A stretch of 64,000 bases of DNA from Flavobacterium reichenbachii (GTDB taxonomy: Bacteria; Bacteroidota; Bacteroidia; Flavobacteriales; Flavobacteriaceae). The position numbers and the translations under genes were made by a program. This document shows, one piece after another, positions 17,615 to 25,489 of the stretch (position 1 is its first letter; each line of letters opens with the position of its first letter). The notes under the pieces are model-generated. The model did not search any database. It was not told where the DNA came from and saw only the letters and a program-made list of their open reading frames with translations. The DNA lies in NCBI RefSeq assembly GCF_002217435.1, contig NZ_MUHF01000019.1:239769-303768 (forward strand). The letters run 5' to 3'.

Positions 17615-20250
17615 TTTCGATAAGGATTGAAACCCAAAAATAAGCCAATTAGAATCAAAAAGCTAATCGCATAATAGATATAATTTCCTGATTTTTCTTC
17701 TGACGATATTGATCCATAATACACAAACGAACTCCAATAATACGGTGATTTCTTGACATTCGAAATCGCTTTGTCGTTTAGATAATCCAATTTAGCCTTC
17801 GTATTGGCTTCAAAAAAGGAACCATTATTTTTAATGTTTTTATAGAAATCGGTCATAAAAACCGATGTTGTATAATCATTTACTTTCCACAGAGAAAATA
17901 ACAAATTCTGTGCACCTGCAAACTGAAAACCTCTCGCTACACTCATTGCGCCTTCAGCTTTATACAATTTTCCGATTCCGGTCTCACACGCACTTAAAAC
18001 CACTAAATCCGGATTGATATGCAGATTATACAATTCTGAATATAAGATTTCCTGATCATAAAATTTAATGCTCGCCGGAGTTTCAATATCGCCCGAAGAA
18101 GCGTGTGTGCTTAAATGCAAAATAGAATAAGCAGCAGCATTATTTTTGAAATTCTGATAAGAAGCATCAGAATTTTCTAAATATTTGCCGTTAAAATTAC
18201 TTCTAATAGCTTCTAATTCTTTTTTAGAATAACTCAGTTCAAAAGGAGTGCCTTCGAAAACCGGAAAAACGCCCAAAACCGTTTTTTCTAATCTAGAAAC
18301 GGGTTTAGAACTCAGATAAATATTTGCCGAGAGATTATAAGCAATCTTAAAATCATTCAGTAAATAATGCATTTTAGCAAAATTTGTTGTCTTAGATTCC
18401 TGCGTAATCAAAGCTTCAAAAGGAAGAAAATTCAAAATTCCGTCGGGAACAATGATGAGGTTTTGGTAAACAGAATTATTGGGGAGTTTTAAAATATTAA
18501 AAACATCTTTTCCGCATTTTTGATAACCTGCAATATCATTTGTAATAGCATCAGGAGAATTGAAATAATCTACAAATTGCACAATTTTAGGTATTGAGAC
18601 GTGTGTAGTATTTAAGAGATTTAATTGAATTGTATTATTTTGTAAAGTGAAATAATATTGATTGTCAAAACCCATAAAATAATAAACCATCATGGCTTTA
18701 TCATCTTCCAATTTTGAAAATAAAGCTTTTAAATCAGATTTTTCAGGAAGATAATCCAGATTTTTTAATTGGATTTTTTTAAGCGAAATCATCAATTCAT
18801 TTTCCTTTTTTATGAATTGATTTATTTTTGAAATATCAGCTGAATCTCCCTTTTGCTGTTCTTTTAAAATAGCATTATTTAAATTTTGAAGTTCGTGCAA
18901 CAGCTGTTTTTCTTCTGCAGAAGCACTTTTAATATTAGAGCGATAACGTTGCAAAATTCCCGATTTTGTTCGTTCAGCCAATTCAAAAGCTTCTTCCAGA
19001 TAGTGAGTTTTGCCTTCTTTTTTGAATAATTCATTATAAATCAAAATGCATTTCTCCGTACGATTTCGGGATCTCAATTGCATAAGGATTTTAGAGTTTT
19101 CATATATCAGACTGTTCATCAGTAAATCTTCAATATAAAAAGAAAGATCAAAGGCTTTCAATGCTTTTTTGGGCTGCTTTATCTTTAAAATTTCTGCCTG
19201 TAAATCGAGCGCATCTACTAAAACTGTTTCTGTGTACAACTGACTTTGCTCCGGAAGAATATTTTTTGAATTATAATTTGGAAGTAGAATTTTAAAAACA
19301 ACCGAAATCTGTTTCGAACTTTCATCAAATTTTCTTTCATCAAAAAGCAATAACGCTTTTTCATAATACAGCTTAGCTAATTTTCTCGGCTGTTGGGTTT
19401 TTGTTTTAAGAAGAAGTTCTTCGGACTTTTTTAAATAAGAATTCGCAGTTTCAAAATTTTCCCTTTGGCGATTAAGCACTGCCAGATTTTGATAAGAATT
19501 GGATACAGTTTCCGTTTGATTTTTCTCGTCCTTGAGATATTTTACAGCCAGTTCAAAAGCTTTTGTTGCATTTTGATGAATTTCGGGCCGTATCAGATTT
19601 CCTGTTGAACTCAGTAAATAATTATTCCCTAAATTATTTAATAAAATCCCTTTCTGAGAATTGGATAATTGCTCTGTTTTTAAAGTGTTTTCTAAAAGTT
19701 CAATTGCCAGAGAAATTTTGCCAGAACCCTGATATACATTCGATAAATTCAAAATCGCAGCAAACTTTTGCTTTTGTCCTTCAGGATAATTTTTAGCAGT
19801 ATTGACAATAAAAAAATATTGTTTTATAGTGTTTTCGGCACTGTCATAATCGCCCAGAACAGTGTATAAATTGCCCAAAGGTTTGAGGCAGAATTCAATT
19901 ATGTCGTAATTAGAAAGTTTGTGTTTTTGATAAATCTGCCAAGCCTTTTCGTAACTTGAAATTGCATTTTCAGTCTGCCCAAACTGGTTTTCATAATAGG
20001 CTTTATTGCAATTTAAAACTACAATTGCCAACAATTCATCTTTAGTTTTTGGTTTCGGATTTTTCCAAAAATCAGCTTCAGTATTTTTTAAATTTTGTAA
20101 CGCTTTCGCGGAAGGATGAGCAGCAAAAACATCAACAGCATTATATATTTTATCTTCTTGAGAAATAGAATTTTGCCCAAAAACATTCAAATTTATAAAA
20201 AAGAAAATTAAACCATATAAGTGATATAAGTTCATATTATTTCTTTGCAT
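17566..20250 (-). CDS. TPR-CHAT (caspase-like) membrane-anchored protein
   Basis: An approximately 894-aa protein. The N-terminus is a signal peptide (MQRNNMNLYHLYGLIFFFIN to VFGQ). TPR repeats fill about residues 30-400 (for example YENQFGQTENAISSYEKAWQ), then a coiled-coil-like stretch (residues about 430-490). A CHAT domain follows with the expected His in ILHLSTHASSGDIE and Cys in VVLSACETGIGKLY, the caspase-like dyad. A C-terminal membrane helix (YAISFLILIGLFLGF) and a Lys/Arg tail end the chain, so the protease would face the periplasm. Possible starts are TTG 20271 and ATG at 20268, 20250 and 20235; 20250 is chosen because it gives the signal peptide a positive charge. The start lies in an exact 28-bp inverted repeat. 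CHAT proteases usually act on partner proteins; the target here is unknown. Confidence 0.9.
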   Translation of the reverse strand: MQRNNMNLYHLYGLIFFFINLNVFGQNSISQEDKIYNAVDVFAAHPSAKALQNLKNTEADFWKNPKPKTKDELLAIVVLNCNKAYYENQFGQTENAISSYEKAWQIYQKHKLSNYDIIEFCLKPLGNLYTVLGDYDSAENTIKQYFFIVNTAKNYPEGQKQKFAAILNLSNVYQGSGKISLAIELLENTLKTEQLSNSQKGILLNNLGNNYLLSSTGNLIRPEIHQNATKAFELAVKYLKDEKNQTETVSNSYQNLAVLNRQRENFETANSYLKKSEELLLKTKTQQPRKLAKLYYEKALLLFDERKFDESSKQISVVFKILLPNYNSKNILPEQSQLYTETVLVDALDLQAEILKIKQPKKALKAFDLSFYIEDLLMNSLIYENSKILMQLRSRNRTEKCILIYNELFKKEGKTHYLEEAFELAERTKSGILQRYRSNIKSASAEEKQLLHELQNLNNAILKEQQKGDSADISKINQFIKKENELMISLKKIQLKNLDYLPEKSDLKALFSKLEDDKAMMVYYFMGFDNQYYFTLQNNTIQLNLLNTTHVSIPKIVQFVDYFNSPDAITNDIAGYQKCGKDVFNILKLPNNSVYQNLIIVPDGILNFLPFEALITQESKTTNFAKMHYLLNDFKIAYNLSANIYLSSKPVSRLEKTVLGVFPVFEGTPFELSYSKKELEAIRSNFNGKYLENSDASYQNFKNNAAAYSILHLSTHASSGDIETPASIKFYDQEILYSELYNLHINPDLVVLSACETGIGKLYKAEGAMSVARGFQFAGAQNLLFSLWKVNDYTTSVFMTDFYKNIKNNGSFFEANTKAKLDYLNDKAISNVKKSPYYWSSFVYYGSISSEEKSGNYIYYAISFLILIGLFLGFNPYRKWKIFTKFSKKRNTKK

Positions 20251-20371
20251 ATAATTTGAGTTAATCATCAAGGTTATATCAATTTTTAATGCCTTTATTT
20301 TTCACCGATATAAATATAAGTCAAAAAATAAAAAACCTGTTTTTAATATGAACTTATATCACTTATATGGT
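20212..20371. repeat. 28-bp perfect inverted repeat at the start of the TPR-CHAT gene
   Basis: The arms are 20212-20239 and 20344-20371 and match over all 28 positions, with a 104-nt centre. The left arm, read on the minus strand, contains ATG-AAC and codes MNLYHLYG of the CHAT protein; the right arm codes the same peptide on the plus strand. The right arm begins 9 nt after the stop of the PKD gene. It could flip the centre by recombination or, in a read-through mRNA, form a long hairpin hiding the CHAT start. Confidence 0.85.
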
Positions 20372-20379
20372 GAAATAAA

Positions 20380-22332
20380 TTAAAACTTCCATATTCCATA
20401 AACCTGAAAATAATTAAAATGCTGCTCAAAATTTATCACATAACGTGCGCCCAAACTCGGACCAATTCTGGCAAAACCCGCAGTTAAATCAAATAAAAGA
20501 CCAGTTTTAATATCTGTAAAAGAGTTTTTAGCAGTATTGGAAGTTGTGTTGGAGCTAATTAGAAAATTCTCTTTATCACCTTCAAAAATGTCTCTTTTCA
20601 TGTTTTGATTCTGCTCAGAAGAAACATTTACATTGGCTTGAATTCCAGCTCCGATTCCGATATAATTATTAATGTTGTACCGAATCAAAACAGGAATTTC
20701 CCAATTGATGTTTTTATTTTCGGTTGTAGTAGTGGTTCGTATTAATTGTCGGGTTCCGTTTGCATTTGTGTTTATTTCGTTTGAAACAGAAACTGCACTA
20801 TTGTATTGGTTTAAAGCATTTACCCATTCTGCCTGCCAGTAAAAGCGATACGATTTAAAAGGCGAAATCGTCGCACCAACAAAATAACTGGTCGATTTTT
20901 CTAAATCAGGATAAAAATTATAACCTGCTTTTGCACCAATCGAAATTCCGGGCATAAATCGTGTAGTGGCATAATTGGTAATTATAGGTTCGTTTTTATC
21001 AAAAATAATAGAAGTTCTGCTTTTGGTTTTTACTTTATGAAAGTCTTCACCAAACTTCATAGAATATTTTACAAAGCCCTTTGTACTGTCTTTTTCCTGT
21101 ACATTTTTCTGCTCCGTTCCAGGCAGGTAAATATTTTTAAAAGTAAAAATGATTTGTTTTTGTTTAATAATAGTATCCAGACAGCTTACGGTTGGTTCTT
21201 CGCCTTTGGGACAAATCGGACATTCTGGATACATGCTTTCGATCTGAAAAGTTTTCTTGTCGAACATGTCCGGAATATCTGTTTCTAAACGGATTTTTCG
21301 TGCCGGACCTTCGCCATTATTTTGAAAACGTGTTTTAAAATTTACTCGTTTAAAACGAACCAGCCTATAATTCATAAACCGTCCGTTTGATCCCATTTTG
21401 TTAGGATCGTGAGACGTTACAATTTCCATTTCGAGGTTTTTAATCTTGTGGTTTTTATAACTTCTATTCGGTACAAAAATTCCGCGCATTGTAACTGTTG
21501 CACTGGTATCTTTGATCATTTCTGGAGTGGTTTTAAACGTATAAAAAACATTACGTGTTTCTCCCGGATTAGCATCATAAAATTCTAAAACCGAAACATT
21601 ATTATAGGTTTTATCAGCGTCTAAAAGTGAAGCGTCAAGATCTTCTTCGGTTGTTGTATTTCGGTATTTTTTAGGTTTGAAATTCCCTTCGGCGGAAGCC
21701 ATAAAAGTATTCGAATCGTTAAGATCATTTACAGAAGCGACTAAGTTTTCTTTTACTTCACGTTCGCCCGCATACGTTCTAAAGTCACTCAATTCGAAGT
21801 TATTGTGTTTGAATTGCTTTTCATTATAAAAGAGATATAATTTTCCGCTCGAAACATAATTCTCAAGATTTTGATAACTCACTACGACTACCATTTCCTG
21901 CTCCGGAATGGGATCGCAGTTTTTAATAAGTGCAAAACCATTCTGATCTGCAATTGAAGCAATGTCTTTATAATTAGGATCTGTAACGTCATTTACAGCC
22001 ACTTTTTTCGGTCGCGTTGCAGGAGGTTTTCCGTTGTCGTAATTGTTTGTTACGGCCAGTCGTGTGGTGTAAACTCCCTTCTTTTTATACACATGTTTTG
22101 GTGCTGCTTCCTTGCTGTAATGCCCGTCGCCCAATTCCCACAAATACGAATAACTTGGCTTTGGAGCCCCCGCAATCGGAATCAGAGGCGGCGTTTCTGG
22201 TTTATAGGAAACGGCATTTCCGTTTTGGATAAAACCAATAGCAGCTCTTCGGGTTATGGTGTCTTTTACTTTCGTTTGTGAGAAAGAAAATACAGAAAAC
22301 AGAAGAAAGAGAATAGATGATAGTAGTTTCAT
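20380..22332 (-). CDS. PKD-domain protein with C-terminal outer-membrane-like region
   Basis: A 650-aa secreted protein. A signal peptide (MKLLSSILFLLFSVFSFSQ) leads to a PKD domain at about residues 55-110, with the hallmark YLWELGDGHYS and KHVYKKKGVYTTRLAVTN. The middle part (residues about 130-440) resembles conserved-repeat surface modules (RVNFKTRFQNNGEGPARKIR) and has a CPICPKG Cys pair. The last 200 residues are strand-rich (GISIGAKAGYNFYPDL, GIGAGIQANVNVSS) and end in GIWKF, a terminal Phe typical of outer-membrane barrels. It precedes the TPR-CHAT gene on the same strand, with the inverted repeat between. It may be an outer-membrane partner or target of the CHAT protease; that is inference. 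Confidence 0.85.
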   Translation of the reverse strand: MKLLSSILFLLFSVFSFSQTKVKDTITRRAAIGFIQNGNAVSYKPETPPLIPIAGAPKPSYSYLWELGDGHYSKEAAPKHVYKKKGVYTTRLAVTNNYDNGKPPATRPKKVAVNDVTDPNYKDIASIADQNGFALIKNCDPIPEQEMVVVVSYQNLENYVSSGKLYLFYNEKQFKHNNFELSDFRTYAGEREVKENLVASVNDLNDSNTFMASAEGNFKPKKYRNTTTEEDLDASLLDADKTYNNVSVLEFYDANPGETRNVFYTFKTTPEMIKDTSATVTMRGIFVPNRSYKNHKIKNLEMEIVTSHDPNKMGSNGRFMNYRLVRFKRVNFKTRFQNNGEGPARKIRLETDIPDMFDKKTFQIESMYPECPICPKGEEPTVSCLDTIIKQKQIIFTFKNIYLPGTEQKNVQEKDSTKGFVKYSMKFGEDFHKVKTKSRTSIIFDKNEPIITNYATTRFMPGISIGAKAGYNFYPDLEKSTSYFVGATISPFKSYRFYWQAEWVNALNQYNSAVSVSNEINTNANGTRQLIRTTTTTENKNINWEIPVLIRYNINNYIGIGAGIQANVNVSSEQNQNMKRDIFEGDKENFLISSNTTSNTAKNSFTDIKTGLLFDLTAGFARIGPSLGARYVINFEQHFNYFQVYGIWKF

Positions 22333-22344
22333 AACCAGATCTTT

Positions 22345-22423
22345 TTAGCCCTGATAGTAGTGGAAATCTTTTTTCTGGCTTTTTTAGCCGGGAAAAGATT
22401 GAAACGAATAGCAGGATTAGCTT
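22345..22423 (+). repeat. dispersed Flavobacterium-type structured element, copy B
   Basis: TAGCCCTGATAGTAGTGG begins the element, a central hairpin (GGCT/AGCC) follows, and ACGAATAGCAGGATTAGC ends it. The ends are partly complementary, and the same layout occurs at 38286-38354. It starts 13 nt outside the ATG of the PKD gene, on the opposite strand. It may be a noncoding RNA or a short mobile palindrome. Confidence 0.65.
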
Positions 22424-22463
22424 CTGAAAATCATCAGAATTAATTTTAAAACGGGATTAAATG

Positions 22464-22497
22464 TAAAAAAAAGCGGTGAGCAAATCACCACTTTTTC
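22464..22497 (-). terminator. terminator after the lipoprotein gene
   Basis: On the minus strand AAAGTGGTGA, loop TTTGC, TCACCGCTTT, then a T run. The GGTGA/TCACC core is perfect, with one mismatch above. It lies 20 nt after the stop of the lipoprotein gene at 22517. Confidence 0.85.
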
Positions 22498-22516
22498 TCA
22501 AAAAGTATTTAGTAAG

Positions 22517-23491
22517 TTACTGAATAGCATTGATTGCGGCTATCAGCTGGGCTTCTGTACCGACTGTTGTTTCGGCTAGAGTAAAAGTATAAACATCTCC
22601 TGCCGCAACCGTAACAGCTTTGATTGCATAACGCCATTGACCGTTGTCTTCTGTTGCAAAAATCACATGGCATTTTAATCCAACCGGAATTTGTCCGTAA
22701 TGTTCACTAAAGAATCCTGCTGTTGTATAAGTATCCAGTTTAGCAAGTGCATTGTTTCCTTCGCCATCATAAGACAAATAAACAGCACTATTCGTATTGT
22801 CATAGCCATCTGGAGCATCTACAAGAAGTGTTGTTTTTGGTCTTGGATCACTGTAAAAACGATCAACATTTGTCCATCCAAAGTTTCCAAAAGTTACATA
22901 ATAGTTGTTTCCTTCACCTTGTACACCGCCTTTTCCGTCTGCGCCTCTTGCATCTTTCCAGGCCAATTCTCCTTTTTCATCAATTACTCCGGTCCATAAA
23001 GTCATTAAATTATCAAAACCATCCGTTAAACTTGTTGGAACAATCATATTCAAAGTGCAGGAAGTCTGAAGTTCTACACCGCCCTGAGTGGCTTTAATGA
23101 AGAATTCTCCACCAGAAATCAAAAGGTTTTTCTTTCCGTCTGCGGTAATTCCCATTGTTGGCTTGTTGGTTACCAGCATATTTCCTTTATCAAAAAGCTC
23201 GATATATTCAATGTTTACCTGTCCCGTAACAGCAGTTCCGTTTTTAGTCAAACAATCACCATTAATATTCACTTTAACACCTTTTGCAGAAGTAAATGTA
23301 ACCACACCAGTTCCGGCAGTTATGGTAAAGTTTTGTGTATTTCTTTTAATTCCTTTTTCAGTAATTCCTTTAAAAGCCGCTGTAGTTGGAGGAAGAATTA
23401 GATTATCGCCGTTGTTGTCGCTGTTGTCGCAGCTTACTAAAGTAGTTATAGCAAATAATAATAGTCCGATTGATTTAAAATTTGTTTTCAT
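22517..23491 (-). CDS. lipoprotein, probably under ECF sigma control
   Basis: A 324-aa lipoprotein with lipobox ITTLVSC (Cys 21) and an Asp/Asn-rich tether (DNSDNNGDN). The mature part has repeated beta-strand character (GTGVVTFTSAKGVKVNINGD, GQVNIEYIEL) and ends with a possible tail in GTEAQLIAAINAIQ. I do not recognise a named family. Tandem copies of GGGGTAACAA-N16-ATCTAT lie upstream, the nearer predicted start being about 21 nt before the ATG. It is followed by a terminator, so it forms a single-gene unit. Aspartates after Cys 21 do not decide the inner or outer membrane in Bacteroidota. Role unknown; its control links it to the sigma factor at 24059. Confidence 0.8.
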   Translation of the reverse strand: MKTNFKSIGLLLFAITTLVSCDNSDNNGDNLILPPTTAAFKGITEKGIKRNTQNFTITAGTGVVTFTSAKGVKVNINGDCLTKNGTAVTGQVNIEYIELFDKGNMLVTNKPTMGITADGKKNLLISGGEFFIKATQGGVELQTSCTLNMIVPTSLTDGFDNLMTLWTGVIDEKGELAWKDARGADGKGGVQGEGNNYYVTFGNFGWTNVDRFYSDPRPKTTLLVDAPDGYDNTNSAVYLSYDGEGNNALAKLDTYTTAGFFSEHYGQIPVGLKCHVIFATEDNGQWRYAIKAVTVAAGDVYTFTLAETTVGTEAQLIAAINAIQ

Positions 23492-23519
23492 AATATTCAG
23501 TTTAAATAGTTAATTTTTA

Positions 23520-23551
23520 ATAGATGTTTATTGCGGGAAAATTGTTACCCC
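23520..23551 (-). promoter_or_regulatory. candidate ECF sigma promoter 1 (proximal, lipoprotein gene)
   Basis: On the minus strand GGGGTAACAA (23542-23551), 16 nt, ATCTAT (23520-23525). The predicted start near 23512 gives a 21-nt leader. This is identical in both boxes and spacing to candidates 2 and 4. Confidence 0.75.
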
Positions 23552-23580
23552 TGTTTCTAATTATTTTTTGTTTTATATAG

Positions 23581-23612
23581 ATAGATCAACAGCCGTTTAA
23601 ATTTGTTACCCC
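23581..23612 (-). promoter_or_regulatory. candidate ECF sigma promoter 2 (distal, lipoprotein gene)
   Basis: GGGGTAACAA (23603-23612), 16 nt, ATCTAT (23581-23586), on the minus strand. It lies 61 nt upstream of candidate 1 and shares a longer A-rich upstream flank with it, suggesting a local duplication. It would give a leader of about 80 nt. Confidence 0.72.
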
Positions 23613-23633
23613 TGTTTTTTATTATTTTTTAAA

Positions 23634-23933
23634 TTATTTTGAAAGGCATTTATCTTCAAACAGATTTCCGTCTTCGTCTACCGCAACCAAAATGTTTTTT
23701 TTCTGTGAATATGTAACAGTAAAATAAATCCAGACAAACGCCCAGAGTCCAAGTGTCATAAAAGTGATTAAGAAATGAAAAGGATGATTAATTGCTTTTT
23801 TTTCTTTGGATAAAACTACATAAGGTAATTTTTCGTCGTGCTCTACAATCACAAAACCATTTCTGATTCTGGTCGAAAGCATTTTCTCAAACTGATGAAT
23901 ATTTTTGTCATTTATAAATTGATAACTTTCCAT
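23634..23933 (-). CDS. small membrane protein, probable ECF regulon member
   Basis: A 99-aa protein with a soluble N-terminal half (residues 1-45, FINDKNIHQFEKMLSTRIRN) and one or two hydrophobic segments in the middle (HFLITFMTLGLWAFVWIYFTV, roughly residues 53-73). A hydrophilic C-terminus contains VDEDGNLFEDKC. No signal peptide is seen. A variant of the ECF-type promoter (AGGGTAACAA-N16-ATATAA) lies 40-71 nt upstream of the ATG and would give a 27-nt leader. Function not recognised; size, topology and position next to a sigma factor gene make it a possible envelope stress component. Confidence 0.75.
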   Translation of the reverse strand: MESYQFINDKNIHQFEKMLSTRIRNGFVIVEHDEKLPYVVLSKEKKAINHPFHFLITFMTLGLWAFVWIYFTVTYSQKKNILVAVDEDGNLFEDKCLSK

Positions 23934-23972
23934 TTCTCTTAATTTTTTATTGTTTTTAAAAGATTTTATTAC

Positions 23973-24004
23973 TTATATCAATTTAATTCTGCAATTGTTA
24001 CCCT
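23973..24004 (-). promoter_or_regulatory. candidate ECF sigma promoter 3 (small membrane protein)
   Basis: AGGGTAACAA (23995-24004), 16 nt, ATATAA (23973-23978), on the minus strand. It has one change in the -35-like box and two in the -10-like box compared with the other copies, with the same spacing. It sits between the small membrane protein gene and the divergent sigma factor gene. Confidence 0.6.
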
Positions 24005-24058
24005 TTTATTTGAGATTTATTTAATATTCTTTTCTAAATTAGCTGTAAAAAGTTTTTT

Positions 24059-24643
24059 ATGGGTAAAAGTAAAATTCATCCTGATCAGATTTATATTGAA
24101 GGACTTGCTGCAAATGATTCGGCAGTCATTCAGTCTATCTATAAAAAGTATGTTCCAAAGGTCGTTTTGTTTATTATGAACAATTCTGGAGACAAGGATC
24201 AGGCGCAGGATGTGGTGCAGGAAATCATGATTTTGCTTTTTAATCAGGCCAAAGCCAAATCCCTTCAATTGACTTGTCCTTTTGATGCCTATTTTTTTCT
24301 ATTGTGTAAAAGGAAATGGCTTAACGAATTGAAAAAAACTGCTAATCAGGGGGTAACAATTCAGGAAGACATTGTATCTATGAATGAATCTGCACTTGAG
24401 TTGATTGCGCACACAGAAGAATTTGACCAAAAACAAGAACTTTTTGATACCATGTTTCAAAAATTGGGAGAAAAATGCCAGGAATTATTAAAGCTGAGTT
24501 TTTCTCTTCAATCAATGGAAGAAGTAGCCGAAAAATTGAATGTTACTTACGGTTATGTCCGCAAAAAGAAATCGCTTTGTATTGGCCAGTTGACACAATG
24601 GATTCAGGAAACTAAAAACTTTAAATCATTAAAAAATAATTAG
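24059..24643 (+). CDS. ECF-type RNA polymerase sigma factor
   Basis: A 194-aa sigma-70-family factor of the extracytoplasmic-function class. Region 2 is visible as YKKYVPKVVLFIMNNSGDKD followed by QAQDVVQEIMILLFNQAK; region 4 is LGEKCQELLKLSFSLQSMEE with the helix VAEKLNVTYGYVRKKKSLCI. There is no region 1.1 or 3. Its ATG (24059) is divergent from the small membrane protein gene. Two nt after its stop begins an anti-sigma-like TPR membrane protein, the usual partner arrangement. Four copies of one candidate promoter motif sit within 550 nt before and 320 nt after the start, including one inside the gene that points to the anti-sigma gene. Autoregulation of the anti-sigma factor is therefore likely. 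Confidence 0.92.
   Translation: MGKSKIHPDQIYIEGLAANDSAVIQSIYKKYVPKVVLFIMNNSGDKDQAQDVVQEIMILLFNQAKAKSLQLTCPFDAYFFLLCKRKWLNELKKTANQGVTIQEDIVSMNESALELIAHTEEFDQKQELFDTMFQKLGEKCQELLKLSFSLQSMEEVAEKLNVTYGYVRKKKSLCIGQLTQWIQETKNFKSLKNN
24350..24381 (+). promoter_or_regulatory. candidate ECF sigma promoter 4 inside the sigma gene
   Basis: GGGGTAACAA (24350-24359), 16 nt, ATCTAT (24376-24381), plus strand, in the coding region of the sigma factor. It would start a transcript near 24389 that contains the anti-sigma-like gene at 24646 without a complete sigma gene. Confidence 0.6.
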
Positions 24644-24645
24644 TC

Positions 24646-25371
24646 ATGAACGAAGAACGCTATATCTTATTTGACCAATATCTTCAAGGAGAAATGACTG
24701 CTGATGAAAAAACTGCTTTTGAAAAACAATTATCTGAAAATCTGGAATTGGCTGCAGAATTGGAGACTTTCAAAGAAATGCATCTGCAGTTAGAAAATAA
24801 GTTCCAGCATGAACAGGAAAGAGAAGCGTTTAGAGAAAATCTGACCAAAATATCAGACAAGCATTTTAATAAAACTAAACCCAAAGTGGTATTGCTTAAA
24901 CCGTGGTATTATGTTGCAGCGGCATCTGCAGCGGTTTTATTCGGATTGTTCTTTTTTAATTACAACCAGAATCCTGTTTTTTCAGATTATAACAATCCGG
25001 AACATGCCGCTTTTACAGAACGATCAACCGCAGATGAAACTTTAAAAGAAGCCGAAATCTTTTACAATAAGAAAAAATACAACAAAGCAATTCCGTTTTT
25101 TGAAACAATTCTGCAAAAAAATAAAACACCAGAAATTCAGTTTTTTTACGGCGTTTCTCTTTTAGAAGAAAGCAATTTTGTAAAGGCAGAAGCTGTTTTT
25201 AACGAATTAAAATCAGGTAATTCTGTGTACAAAGAAAAAGCAGTTTGGTATTTAGCATTATCAAAACTAAAACAAAAAGATTATAAAGGCTGTAAAGAAA
25301 TATTGCAGACCATCTCTCAGGATTACGAAGATTATGATGAAGTAGAGCTCCTTTTGGATCAGTTGGATTAA
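24646..25371 (+). CDS. anti-sigma-like membrane protein with periplasmic TPRs
   Basis: A 241-aa single-pass protein. The N-terminal 80 residues (ILFDQYLQGEMTADEKTAFE, then KQLSENLELAAELE) look like the cytoplasmic sigma-binding domain of Bacteroidota anti-sigma factors; no zinc-binding His/Cys motif is present. One membrane helix follows (YYVAAASAAVLFGLFFF, about residues 87-103). The periplasmic part has TPR-like repeats (AEIFYNKKKYNKAIPFFETI, ALSKLKQKDYKGCKEILQ). It starts 2 nt after the sigma gene, so the pair is co-translated. The TPR part probably senses or scaffolds an envelope signal; this is inference. It may equally be a TPR adaptor without anti-sigma activity. Confidence 0.8.
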   Translation: MNEERYILFDQYLQGEMTADEKTAFEKQLSENLELAAELETFKEMHLQLENKFQHEQEREAFRENLTKISDKHFNKTKPKVVLLKPWYYVAAASAAVLFGLFFFNYNQNPVFSDYNNPEHAAFTERSTADETLKEAEIFYNKKKYNKAIPFFETILQKNKTPEIQFFYGVSLLEESNFVKAEAVFNELKSGNSVYKEKAVWYLALSKLKQKDYKGCKEILQTISQDYEDYDEVELLLDQLD

Positions 25372-25489
25372 GTTTTATTGTACAATAAATAAGGAACAAC
25401 AATCGGATTTAGAATTTTTTTTCTAAATTCGATTTTCTTTTTATAAGAATTTACCCAAAAACAATTTAAAACCTAACCAGATTCTGTGC

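Noticed and set aside
22017..23513. Plus-strand frames opposite the PKD and lipoprotein genes
   Set aside because: Antisense shadows; signal peptides and lipobox support the minus-strand genes instead.
24017..24268. Minus-strand 83-aa frame over the sigma factor start
   Set aside because: Overlaps the sigma factor and its promoter region; no family features.
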